The notes beneath the pieces were generated by a model. That model searched no databases. It saw nothing but the letters and a program-made list of their open reading frames with translations, and was not told the DNA's origin. The position numbers and the translations under genes are program-made. Below are positions 34,326 to 42,190 of a stretch of 64,000 nt of DNA, piece after piece (position 1 is the stretch's first letter; each line of letters begins with the position of its first letter). Source of the stretch: Duganella sp. Root336D2 (GTDB lineage: Bacteria; Pseudomonadota; Gammaproteobacteria; Burkholderiales; Burkholderiaceae_D); the NCBI RefSeq assembly GCF_001425005.1, contig NZ_LMDB01000012.1:1025407-1089406 (forward strand), given 5' to 3'.

Positions 34326-35060
34326 ATGAATACCGTCGTCAATCAAGAGCAATGGGTTGCGCAGCGCAAGGAATTGCTGGTGCGCGAGAAGGAACTGATG
34401 CGCCAGCAGGACCAGCTGGCCAGCGCCCGCCGCGCGCTGCCCTGGGTGCGCGTGGACAAGCAGTATGTGTTCGATACGCCGCAGGGCAAGCGTTCGCTGT
34501 CCGACCTGTTCGAAGGGCGCAGCCAGCTAGTTGTGCAGCACTTCATGTTTGCGCCAGGGGAGGAGCGGGGCTGCGCGCACTGCTCCTACATGGCCGACCA
34601 TACCGACGGCGCGCTGTCGCACCTGGCGCAGCGCGACGTCAGCCTGGTGGCGGTGTCGCGCGCACCGCTGGCCAGCCTTGAGCGCATGCGCCGGGACATG
34701 GGCTGGCAGTTCAAGTGGGTGTCCTCCGGCGCAAGCGATTTCAATTACGACTTCCACGTCAGCTTCGCGCCGGAAGAAATGGCCGCAGGCGAGGTCTATT
34801 ACAACTACACCGGGCAGGCATTCCCGTTTGAAGACGCGCCTGGCGTCAGCGTGTTCTACAAGGACGACGCGGGCGTGGTCTACCACACCTATTCGACCTT
34901 CGGCCGCGGCGTGGAAGTGATGATGCACACCTATCGTTTCCTCGATATCACGCCGCTGGGGCGGCACGAGGAAGGCTTGCCCTACACGATGGCCTGGGTG
35001 AAACACCACGACAGCTACCAGCAGGCGCCGGCCGCCGGCTCCTGCTGCTCCCACGGCTGA
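34326..35060 (+). CDS. DUF899-family thioredoxin-like protein
   Basis: 244 residues. N-terminal helical segment (WVAQRKELLVREKELMRQQDQLASARRALPWVRVDK, in parts), then a thioredoxin-like fold with GCAHCSYMAD (a CxxC-like pair) and the family segments FNYDFHVSF and GVEVMMHTYRFLDITPLGR. It ends in a Cys/His tail, GSCCSHG. Either ATG 34320 or 34326 could start it; 34326 is better spaced from ggggag (34313–34318). DUF899 proteins are of uncertain function. It follows the propeller gene directly. Confidence 0.85.
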   Translation: MNTVVNQEQWVAQRKELLVREKELMRQQDQLASARRALPWVRVDKQYVFDTPQGKRSLSDLFEGRSQLVVQHFMFAPGEERGCAHCSYMADHTDGALSHLAQRDVSLVAVSRAPLASLERMRRDMGWQFKWVSSGASDFNYDFHVSFAPEEMAAGEVYYNYTGQAFPFEDAPGVSVFYKDDAGVVYHTYSTFGRGVEVMMHTYRFLDITPLGRHEEGLPYTMAWVKHHDSYQQAPAAGSCCSHG

Positions 35061-35072
35061 AGCGGGGAAGCC

Positions 35073-35486
35073 ATGCCTGGCTTTCGGCCCTGGAGGGCCG
35101 TGTCCGCGATCGCCTGCGGCCATCTGGCATCGATGGCCGCAGTGGCAGCGGCGGTAGCCTTCCGGCTGCCGCTGGACCGGCCCGCAATGCAATGGGGAGC
35201 CGGCGTCCTGCTCCTCGTTGCACTGGCTTGCCGCTTGCGCCGGGGGCATGCGTTGGCGGGGCCGGTGGGCATGGCGCTGTGGACCTTTATCATGTCCACT
35301 GCCCATGGCGCCGGCTACGTGCTGATGCCGTCCCTGATGACGATCTGCGGGCGCGGCGCAGTGGGGCCGGCGCTGCTTGCCCTGTGCGCGATGGGTAGCC
35401 ACATGGCGGTTATGCTCGCAGCAAACGGCGTCATTGCATATATCGCCTTTTTCTTGACAAAACGGCTCGCGACACCATGCGCATGA
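35073..35486 (+). CDS. hypothetical four-helix membrane protein
   Basis: 137 residues with four hydrophobic segments and the conserved-looking stretch ALWTFIMSTAHGAGYVLMPSL. No function known to me. It begins 12 bp after the DUF899 gene and closes the run of nine genes. The start of the following degenerate reading frame overlaps its 3' end. Confidence 0.7.
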   Translation: MPGFRPWRAVSAIACGHLASMAAVAAAVAFRLPLDRPAMQWGAGVLLLVALACRLRRGHALAGPVGMALWTFIMSTAHGAGYVLMPSLMTICGRGAVGPALLALCAMGSHMAVMLAANGVIAYIAFFLTKRLATPCA

Positions 35487-35746
35487 TATGCACCTTGCTT
35501 CTCCTGGCAGTACTTCCTGCCGCACAAGCCATAGACTGTCCGGCAAACCTCCGCTGGAAAGACGGTACTCGCGCAAAAAGACAAGGTGACCTTGCAGCTG
35601 AGTGACGTACTTGAGAAAAAGTCCGCTGCGCAGAACGGGATGGTCGATTATTCAATCCAGGCCCCCCCGGCGTGCCTTTGGAGGCGGATATGCAGGGCTG
35701 GCGCATGTACCGCGCTTGAGCAACTGCGCGGCGCGAAAAAGAAGTA
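35477..35746 (+). pseudogene. frameshifted remnant of a small secreted protein (STY0301-like)
   Basis: A signal peptide and mature start (MRMICTLLLLAVLPAAQA, then IDCPANL) open at 35477 but stop at 35605. The plausible continuation is in the +1 frame (AGKTVLAQKDKVTLQLSDVLEKK, then AAQNGMVDYSIQAPP, in parts) and then in a third frame (GVPLEADMQGWRMYR) beyond a run of seven C at 35662–35668. At least two frameshifts are needed to join them. The CP...GW pattern resembles STY0301-type proteins. The rest of the gap up to 35752 has no other feature. Confidence 0.6.
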
Positions 35747-35752
35747 GCCCGG

Positions 35753-36727
35753 TCAGGGCTTGATGATCACCTTACCCGTCACTTTGCGCGCCGCCATGGC
35801 GTTCAGGGCCTGCGGCGTGTCCGCCAGCGAATAGCGCGCGGAAATGTGCGGGCGGATCCTGCCTTCGCCCAGCCAGCCCAGTAGCTGCATCATGCCCGCC
35901 AGGTTGGCCTTTGGCTCGCGCTTGACGAATTCGCCCCAGAACACGCCCGTCAGTGAAGCGCCTTTCAGCAGCGCCAGGTTCAAAGGCAGCTTGGGGATTT
36001 CGCCGTTGGCAAAGCCCACTACCAGGTAGCGACCGCGCCAGCCGATCGAGCGGAAGGCAGGTTCGGCATACTCGCCGCCAACCGGGTCGTAAATCACGTC
36101 CGGGCCTTTGCCATCGGTGGCGGCTTTGATCGCCTCGCGCAGGTCGCCGCTGCTGTAGTTGATCAGGACATCGGCGCCATGCTCTTTGCACACCGCCAGC
36201 TTTTCTTCGCTGGAAGCGGCGGCAATCACGCGCGCGCCGAGCGCCTTGCCGATCTCGATTGCGGCCAGCCCGACGCCGCCGGCGGCGCCCAGCACCAGCA
36301 TGGTCTCGCCGGCCTTCAACAGGGCGCGGTCCACCACCGCGTGGTGCGAGGTGCCGTAGGTCAGGGTGATTGCTGCGGCCGTATCGAAATCCATCCCCGG
36401 CGGCATCGGCATCAGCGAAGCCGCGGGCACCAGCAGTTGTTCGGCAAAGCCGCCATGGGCGGAGAAGGCAATTGCCTTGTCGCCCGGCTTGAAGCCCTGC
36501 ACGCCTTCGCCAACCGACAGCACCACGCCTGAAACTTCATTGCCCGGCGTGAAGGGCAGGGTGGGCTGGTACTGGTACTTGCCCTGGATGATCAGCACAT
36601 CGGGGAAGTTGACGGCGGCTGCCATCACCTGCAGCACCACCTGGCCCGGGCCGGGCTGCGGGTCGGGCACTTCTTCCAGCACCAGCGTGTCGGGCAGACC
36701 CCACTCCTTGCAAACGATAGCCTTCAT
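35753..36727 (-). CDS. zinc-independent NADPH:quinone oxidoreductase family protein
   Basis: 324 residues of the medium-chain dehydrogenase/reductase family. The GroES-like N-terminal half contains AAAVNFPDVLIIQGKYQ and PGNEVSGVV; the Rossmann half contains LGAAGGVGLAAIEIGKALGARVIAAA in parts. The catalytic zinc cysteines are absent, as expected for quinone oxidoreductases. It probably reduces quinones or enones with NADPH. A dyad-symmetric site lies just upstream (36742–36759). Confidence 0.9.
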   Translation of the reverse strand: MKAIVCKEWGLPDTLVLEEVPDPQPGPGQVVLQVMAAAVNFPDVLIIQGKYQYQPTLPFTPGNEVSGVVLSVGEGVQGFKPGDKAIAFSAHGGFAEQLLVPAASLMPMPPGMDFDTAAAITLTYGTSHHAVVDRALLKAGETMLVLGAAGGVGLAAIEIGKALGARVIAAASSEEKLAVCKEHGADVLINYSSGDLREAIKAATDGKGPDVIYDPVGGEYAEPAFRSIGWRGRYLVVGFANGEIPKLPLNLALLKGASLTGVFWGEFVKREPKANLAGMMQLLGWLGEGRIRPHISARYSLADTPQALNAMAARKVTGKVIIKP

Positions 36728-36741
36728 GTCACAGTCTCCTT

Positions 36742-36759
36742 ATCGAACGATCGTACGAT
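36742..36759. promoter_or_regulatory. palindromic operator candidate upstream of quinone oxidoreductase
   Basis: The 18-mer atcgaacgatcgtacgat is palindromic at all but one base pair position (16 of 18 bases pair), centred on acgatcgt, 15 bp upstream of the quinone oxidoreductase start on the minus strand. Size and symmetry are typical of TetR/AcrR-type operators. No regulator gene of that type is in the window. Confidence 0.45.
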
Positions 36760-36841
36760 TATGCCCGAGATCACTTTGCGCCTGCACAAAGTTCAGCGCC
36801 CGCGCCGGGGATACATTTGGCTGGCAGGGGAGGCGATTGCC

Positions 36842-37447
36842 ATGAGTATCCGGTACGGCTGCTTTTTCAGTTACGCGCATGGCCAGCACGCATATATGAG
36901 CCACTTCAAGGACGACCTGGTCGATGCCCTGAAGTGCTATCTTGAGCCCCATTTCGACAACGAGACCGAACTCTTTGTCGATAGCGAGCAGCTGGGCGGC
37001 GGGGACGATATCGAGCGCCGCCTCGCCCTGGCCATGTGCCAGAGCGCCACGATGATTGTGATCTACACCCCGAAGTACGAGGCGCACCCGTATACCCGGC
37101 GCGAATTCGCGGCCATGCAGATGATCGAGGCTGAGCGCAGTGGCTGGTACGAGCTGCCCAGCCACCTGATCATTCCCGTCATCATGACCCGCCATCCACT
37201 GAACCTGCCGCGCCAGATCAGCGAGCCCGGCATGTATGTCGATTTTTCGCGCTACACGCTGGCAACCGGGGACTTGAAGACCAACCCCGATTTCCTGCCC
37301 GATATCCGGCGCATCGTGGACCGCATCACGATGCATTACCACTGCGTGAAGGCGAGCATCCCGCCCGGCCACGACTGCAGGCAGTTCGTGCTGCCGCCGG
37401 TACCGCCGGAATGGCGCCCGCCGGCCCCACCGCATTTCCCACGCTAG
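36842..37447 (+). CDS. TIR-like domain protein
   Basis: 201 residues. The first 125 form a TIR-like fold: beta-A YGCFFSYAHG, the loop segment ELFVDSEQLGGGDDIERRLALAM (in parts), beta-D ATMIVIYTPKY and alpha-D with PYTRREFAAM, where Glu88 sits at the usual catalytic position of NAD-cleaving TIR domains. The remainder is Pro-rich near its end (PPVPPEWRPPAPP). The start is ATG 36842 after ggggagg at 36826–36832; an upstream in-frame ATG at 36761 overlaps the promoter region. It is followed 22 bp later by a KGGxGR ATPase, suggesting a two-gene signalling or defence module. Confidence 0.8.
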   Translation: MSIRYGCFFSYAHGQHAYMSHFKDDLVDALKCYLEPHFDNETELFVDSEQLGGGDDIERRLALAMCQSATMIVIYTPKYEAHPYTRREFAAMQMIEAERSGWYELPSHLIIPVIMTRHPLNLPRQISEPGMYVDFSRYTLATGDLKTNPDFLPDIRRIVDRITMHYHCVKASIPPGHDCRQFVLPPVPPEWRPPAPPHFPR

Positions 37448-37469
37448 AAAAATCCACTGAGAGAGCGCC

Positions 37470-38522
37470 ATGGATCACCTACGCCTGCACCTGCCAGAGC
37501 TGCCCGCAGCCGGCGAAGTCACCACTTTCTACTCGTACAAAGGCGGCGCAGGCCGCACCATGGCGCTGGCCAACCTTGGGCACATGCTGGCTTGCCGCCG
37601 TACGGCGCCGGTATTGCTGGTCGACTGGGACCTGGAAGCCCCCGGCCTGCATTACTACTTCCCCGGCGCCGCGCAGGCCGCGGGCGTGCTGGAGCTGTTC
37701 GAGGAATGCCGCGACCAGCTCCAGGAGCGCGCCGGCCGCTACGCCAGCGAGCAGGCGCTGGCCGATGCGGTGGTCGACGCGCTCCGTTGGGAGCAGTACC
37801 TGGTCAGGGCATGCGATGACCGGCCACTCTGGCTGCTGCGCGCCGGGCGGTGCGACGGCAGCCATGCGGAACGTGCGGCAATGCTGGACTGGCAAAGCCT
37901 GTTCGACGCATGCCCCGCGCTGTTCCGCACGTTTGCCGCGCGCCTGGCGCGCCATTTCGGCCATGTGCTGGTCGACGCCCGCAGCGGGCGCGCCGACTGC
38001 GCGGCCATCTGCACCACGCTGCTGCCGACGCGGCTGGTGCTGGTGTTTGCGCCGAACCGGCAGAACCTGGATGGCTTGCAGGACCTGGTGTCGCGCGCCA
38101 CCGGCTACCGCAGCTGCCATGAGGACGAACAGCGGCCTTTGCTGGTCTACCCGCTGCCATCGCGCATCGATACTTCGAACGAGGGGCAATGCACGCTCTG
38201 GCGGCGCGGAGCGGATGGGGCGGGCGGCTACCAGCCCCTGTTCGAAGGCCTGCTGGGCCAGGCCTACGGCTTGCCCTGGCTGTCGCTGGAAGCCTATTTC
38301 GATGCGGTGCAACTGCCGCACTGCGCCAGCCTGGCTTGCGGCGAGCCGCTGCCGGCTTTGGCCCTGCAGCAAGGTTATTCAGCATTCATGCAATGGTTTT
38401 CCGAAGGGCTCTGCCCCTGGCAGCGCCTGCCCCAAGCCGCACCGGCCACCCTCAACCACCACCATGCCTTGCCGCTCGAGCAGGAACGCACCGTCTACTG
38501 GCCAATGCCGGCGGCGATATAA
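37470..38522 (+). CDS. KGGxGR-variant ParA/MinD-like ATPase
   Basis: 350 residues. The deviant Walker A reads YSYKGGAGRTMALAN (Lys24–Thr30), with arginine where ParA/MinD proteins have the second lysine. The switch region is LLVDWDLEAPGLHYYF (Asp52/Asp54) and a later VLVDARSGRAD strand supplies Walker B. ATPases with this KGGxGR variant are known as partners in the FxsA-type and related conflict/signalling operons. It directly follows the TIR-like gene, probably as one transcript. The C-terminal third has no recognised domain. Confidence 0.8.
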   Translation: MDHLRLHLPELPAAGEVTTFYSYKGGAGRTMALANLGHMLACRRTAPVLLVDWDLEAPGLHYYFPGAAQAAGVLELFEECRDQLQERAGRYASEQALADAVVDALRWEQYLVRACDDRPLWLLRAGRCDGSHAERAAMLDWQSLFDACPALFRTFAARLARHFGHVLVDARSGRADCAAICTTLLPTRLVLVFAPNRQNLDGLQDLVSRATGYRSCHEDEQRPLLVYPLPSRIDTSNEGQCTLWRRGADGAGGYQPLFEGLLGQAYGLPWLSLEAYFDAVQLPHCASLACGEPLPALALQQGYSAFMQWFSEGLCPWQRLPQAAPATLNHHHALPLEQERTVYWPMPAAI

Positions 38523-38576
38523 ATTTGTCTGCGCCGGCGCGCTGCGCCAGTCGTTGCTTCAGGTAAAATTCCCTGT

Positions 38577-39314
38577 ATGAGAATCCTTATCAGTAACGAC
38601 GACGGCTACCTGGCGCCTGGCATCAATGCGCTGGCAGAAGCCCTGCAGCCTATTGCCGATATCGTGGTTGTGGCGCCCGACAGCAACCGCTCCGGCGCCT
38701 CCAATTCCCTGACGCTGGACCGTCCCTTGTCGGTGCACCAGGCGGCCAATGGTTTCTATTTTGTCAATGGAACGCCGACCGATTGCGTCCACGTGGCGCT
38801 GACCGGCTTGCTCGACCATGTGCCGGACCTGGTGGTGTCGGGCATTAACAACGGCCCCAATATGGGCGACGACACCCTGTACTCGGGCACCGTGGCCGCC
38901 GCCACCGAAGGCTACCTGTTCGGCGTGCCGGCCATGGCCTTTTCGCAGGGCTCCTACGGCTGGGCCAATGTCGATGCCGCCGCCCGCGTGGCGCGCGACC
39001 TGGTGCAGCGCTACCTGGAATTGCTGGAGCGGCCCTACCTGCTGAACGTGAACATCCCCAACCTGCCGTATGAGCAGCTGGGGGCACTGACGCCGACCCG
39101 CCTGGGCCGCCGCCACCAGGCCGAACCCGTGGTCAAGGCGCTCGACCCGCGCGGCCGCGAAATCTACTGGATCGGCCCGCCCGGCGCCTGCAAGGATGCC
39201 GGCGAGGGCACCGACTTCCATGCAGTTGCCAATGGCCGCGTGTCGCTGACGCCTTTGCAGATCGACCTGACCCATCGCCAACAACTCGATTCCCTGGCAA
39301 AGGCCATCGCATGA
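38577..39314 (+). CDS. surE: 5'/3'-nucleotidase SurE
   Basis: 245 residues, usual length. The metal-binding SNDDG motif (Asp8, Asp9) is at the N-terminus, with the conserved [20 protein letters not shown] and [22 protein letters not shown] (in parts) segments. It hydrolyses nucleoside monophosphates and is linked to stationary-phase survival. It is the first gene of surE–pcm–nlpD–rpoS–rlmD, overlapping pcm by 4 bp. Confidence 0.96.
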   Translation: MRILISNDDGYLAPGINALAEALQPIADIVVVAPDSNRSGASNSLTLDRPLSVHQAANGFYFVNGTPTDCVHVALTGLLDHVPDLVVSGINNGPNMGDDTLYSGTVAAATEGYLFGVPAMAFSQGSYGWANVDAAARVARDLVQRYLELLERPYLLNVNIPNLPYEQLGALTPTRLGRRHQAEPVVKALDPRGREIYWIGPPGACKDAGEGTDFHAVANGRVSLTPLQIDLTHRQQLDSLAKAIA

Positions 39315-40192
39315 GCGAAAAGACCCGCACTTTCCCGCTGCCCCTGTCATCCGTTACCGACAAGAGCCCGGCGAAGAAGCCGGTCTACAACACCGTGGCC
39401 ACGCCACAAACCGCAACCCAGAACGCCGCGCGCACGGCCGCTGCCAACGCCGGCGGCTGGCGCCCGCAGCCGGTTGCCTCGCCTTCGCGCGCTCATTCCT
39501 ACGCCCAGGAGCGCGCCCAGGTGCAGCTTGGCTCGATGCCGGCGCCGCGCCAGAATGCCCTGGTGTCGGACGGGGTGCGCCGCGCCATGGTGCAGCGGGT
39601 GGCCAAGCAGGGCGTCAGCGACCCGGTGGTGCTGGGCGCGCTCGACACCGTGCCGCGCCATATGTTCATGGACGAAGGCCTGGCGCCCCAGGCCTACATC
39701 GACGCATCGCTGCCGATCGGCCACCACCAGACCATCTCCCAGCCTTATATCGTGGCGCGCATGATCGAGGTGATGCGCGCCGGGCAGGATGTGCACCGCG
39801 TGCTGGAAATCGGCACCGGCTGCGGCTACCAGGCGGCGGTGCTGGCCTGCGTGGCGAAAGAGGTGTATTCGATCGAGCGTATCAAGTCCCTGCACGAACT
39901 GGCCAAGGCCAACTTGCGCCCGATGCGGGTGCCGAACCTGCGTTTGCACTACGGAGATGGTATGCTAGGCTTGCCGCAGGCGGCGCCTTTCGATGGCATC
40001 ATCCTTGCCGCCGCCGGCCTGGAAGTGCCGCAGGCCTTGCTGGATCAACTGAATATCGGCGGCCGCCTGGTCGCTCCGGTCGGGGCTCGCACCCAGCATC
40101 TCGAACTGGTGACCCGTGTCAGCAAGAACGAATGGGTGCGCCAGACGCTGGAAGACTGCCATTTTGTGCCGCTGCGCCCTGGCACCGTTTAA
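39311..40192 (+). CDS. pcm: protein-L-isoaspartate O-methyltransferase
   Basis: 293 residues. The catalytic part (from about residue 85) has the SAM-binding [14 protein letters not shown], the upstream [16 protein letters not shown] and the substrate-binding [15 protein letters not shown] (in parts). It repairs isoaspartyl residues in aged proteins. The first 80 residues are an extra Ser/Ala-rich, low-complexity extension seen in betaproteobacterial members. It starts within the surE stop (ATGA) and precedes nlpD by 16 bp. Confidence 0.95.
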   Translation: MSEKTRTFPLPLSSVTDKSPAKKPVYNTVATPQTATQNAARTAAANAGGWRPQPVASPSRAHSYAQERAQVQLGSMPAPRQNALVSDGVRRAMVQRVAKQGVSDPVVLGALDTVPRHMFMDEGLAPQAYIDASLPIGHHQTISQPYIVARMIEVMRAGQDVHRVLEIGTGCGYQAAVLACVAKEVYSIERIKSLHELAKANLRPMRVPNLRLHYGDGMLGLPQAAPFDGIILAAAGLEVPQALLDQLNIGGRLVAPVGARTQHLELVTRVSKNEWVRQTLEDCHFVPLRPGTV

Positions 40193-40208
40193 CACACAGA
40201 TCAATAGA

Positions 40209-41099
40209 ATGACGAAGAAATATTCCCTTTTCCTGATGGCCGCCTCGCTGGTCATGCTGACCGCATGTGAAACCATGACGCAGCCGGCCCCGGTCGAGGA
40301 TCGCTCGACGCCGCTGGCGCCGACGTCGCCGAAACCGGCCTCGGAGGAGCCAGCGAAAGACAAGGAAGGCTACTACACCGTCCACAAGGGCGACACCCTG
40401 ATCCGCATCGCCTTCGACCGCGGCCTGAACTACCGCGACCTGGCGGCCTGGAACAACCTGGCCAACCCGGACGATATCAAGGTCGACCAGGTATTGCGCC
40501 TGACGCAGCCGGAAGGGGTGCAAGTGGCCGCCGTGCCGACCCCGCCGCAGATCGAGAAAACCCCGCCGCCGCCGCGCAAGTCGGCGCCGAAGGGGGAGAA
40601 GCGTCCATATTCCGATGCCGCGGTGGCGGATTTGCAGAAAACCGACGAGCGCCCGGAAAAACCGGCCCAGGTGGCCAGCGCGGCGCCGGTCCCGGTGCCG
40701 GCTGTGGCGGCGGCAGTCAGCGCGGAAGACCGCGACCTGTCGTGGACCTGGCCTTCCGATGGCCGCGTGGTGGCCCAGTTTGATGAAGGCAAGAACAAGG
40801 GTATCGACATTGCCGGCCGCTCCGGGCAACAAGTGTTGGCAGCCGAACGAGGAAAAGTGATGTATGCCGGTAGCGGCATCCGCGGATATGGTAATCTCGT
40901 CATTGTGAAGCACAGTAACAGCCTGTTGTCGGCCTATGCCCATAACCGCTCCATCCTGGTGAAGGAGGGGCAGGAAGTGCGCAGGGGCCAGGCAATTGCT
41001 GAAATGGGGGACTCCGATACCGACACGGTCAAGCTGCACTTTGAGATAAGGCAGCAGGGCAAGCCGGTGGATCCATCGAAATTCCTGCCTAACCGCTAG
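40209..41099 (+). CDS. nlpD: NlpD/EnvC-type LysM–M23 lipoprotein
   Basis: 296 residues. Signal peptide with lipobox LTAC (Cys20) predicts an outer-membrane lipoprotein. A LysM domain (YYTVHKGDTLIRIAFDRGL ... VDQVLRL in parts) lies at about 57–100, then a Pro/Ala linker, then an M23/LytM domain (about 180–292). The LytM domain lacks the full HxxxD and HxH zinc set, so it should activate amidases rather than cut peptidoglycan itself. The rpoS promoter is commonly inside nlpD in related bacteria. Confidence 0.93.
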   Translation: MTKKYSLFLMAASLVMLTACETMTQPAPVEDRSTPLAPTSPKPASEEPAKDKEGYYTVHKGDTLIRIAFDRGLNYRDLAAWNNLANPDDIKVDQVLRLTQPEGVQVAAVPTPPQIEKTPPPPRKSAPKGEKRPYSDAAVADLQKTDERPEKPAQVASAAPVPVPAVAAAVSAEDRDLSWTWPSDGRVVAQFDEGKNKGIDIAGRSGQQVLAAERGKVMYAGSGIRGYGNLVIVKHSNSLLSAYAHNRSILVKEGQEVRRGQAIAEMGDSDTDTVKLHFEIRQQGKPVDPSKFLPNR

Positions 41100-41109
41100 A
41101 TAAGCACCC

Positions 41110-42123
41110 ATGACACGCTCGCCGAATGACCAACTGGAAGACGACTCGATTCCTGAGGAATTCCCGGACGAGCCGGTCGATGAAGTAGCCATCGATTCCA
41201 TGGAGTCGGACGGCGAGGTTGCGGTGGAGGGCAGCAGTGCCGTCATCGAAACCGTCGACGAGCTGAAAAAAGTGCTGGCGGCGGAGCTCTCCACCGACAC
41301 CACCCAGCACTACCTGAACCAGATCGGCACCCGTCCCTTGCTGACGGCGCCGCAGGAAGTGCATTTCGCGACTTTGGCCAAGCAGGGCGATTTCTCCGCG
41401 CGCCAGACCATGATCGAGCATAACCTGCGGCTGGTGGTGTCGATCGCCAAGCACTACATCAACCGCGGCGTGGTCCTGCTCGACATGATCGAGGAGGGCA
41501 ATATCGGCCTGATGCGCGCCATCGACAAGTTCGAACCGGAGCGCGGTTTCCGCTTTTCCACCTATGCCACCTGGTGGATCCGCCAGAGCATCGAGCGCGC
41601 CATCATGAACCAGGCGCGCACGGTGCGCCTGCCGGTGCATATGGTGCGTGAACTGAACCAGATCCTGCGCGGGAAGTACCACCTGGAGGCGCAGCACCAC
41701 AATGGCAAGGACGCCACGGCGGAGGACATCGCCGACCTGGTGGGGCGGCCGGTGGAGGAGGTGCAGGACATCCTGGCCTTATCCGAGCATGCCACCTCGC
41801 TCGATGCGCCGCTGGATAACGATCCCCAGTCTTCATTGATGGACATGCTGCCGGGCGATTCCGAGGATGCGCCCGATGCGCGCGCCGAGCACCACGAAAT
41901 GACGGTGCTGGTGCGCGACTGGCTGACCAAGCTGCCGGACAAGCAGCGCATCGTCATCATGCGCCGCTTCGGGCTGGATAACGACGATCCCGCCACCCTG
42001 GAGACCCTGGCCGAGGAAATGGGCGTGACGCGCGAGCGGGTGCGCCAGATCCAGCAGGAGGCGCTGGTCAAGCTGAAGCGGGCCATGGCGGCGCGCGGCG
42101 TGGTCCGCGATTCGCTGCTTTAA
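41110..42123 (+). CDS. rpoS: RNA polymerase sigma factor RpoS
   Basis: 337 residues, the stationary-phase/general-stress sigma-70 group 2 factor. An acidic N-terminal extension precedes region 1.2 ([21 protein letters not shown] in parts). Region 2 includes [17 protein letters not shown] and [19 protein letters not shown] (in parts); region 4 ends with the helix-turn-helix [18 protein letters not shown]. Its place directly downstream of nlpD is conserved in proteobacteria and supports RpoS over other group 2 sigmas. Confidence 0.96.
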   Translation: MTRSPNDQLEDDSIPEEFPDEPVDEVAIDSMESDGEVAVEGSSAVIETVDELKKVLAAELSTDTTQHYLNQIGTRPLLTAPQEVHFATLAKQGDFSARQTMIEHNLRLVVSIAKHYINRGVVLLDMIEEGNIGLMRAIDKFEPERGFRFSTYATWWIRQSIERAIMNQARTVRLPVHMVRELNQILRGKYHLEAQHHNGKDATAEDIADLVGRPVEEVQDILALSEHATSLDAPLDNDPQSSLMDMLPGDSEDAPDARAEHHEMTVLVRDWLTKLPDKQRIVIMRRFGLDNDDPATLETLAEEMGVTRERVRQIQQEALVKLKRAMAARGVVRDSLL

Positions 42124-42190
42124 GAGGCAGCTTCTCTGCTATCATAGCGGGCTTTGGGCGCGCAACGCGCCGGCTGCAACCTTAACCGCT

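Noticed and set aside
36761..36841. Upstream start for the TIR-like gene
   Set aside because: Overlaps the dyad/promoter region; the ATG at 36842 has a strong ribosome site and begins at the TIR fold.
36842..38522. Chromosome-partition ParA system
   Set aside because: No parB gene or parS-like repeats are present, and the P-loop is the KGGxGR variant rather than KGGxGK.
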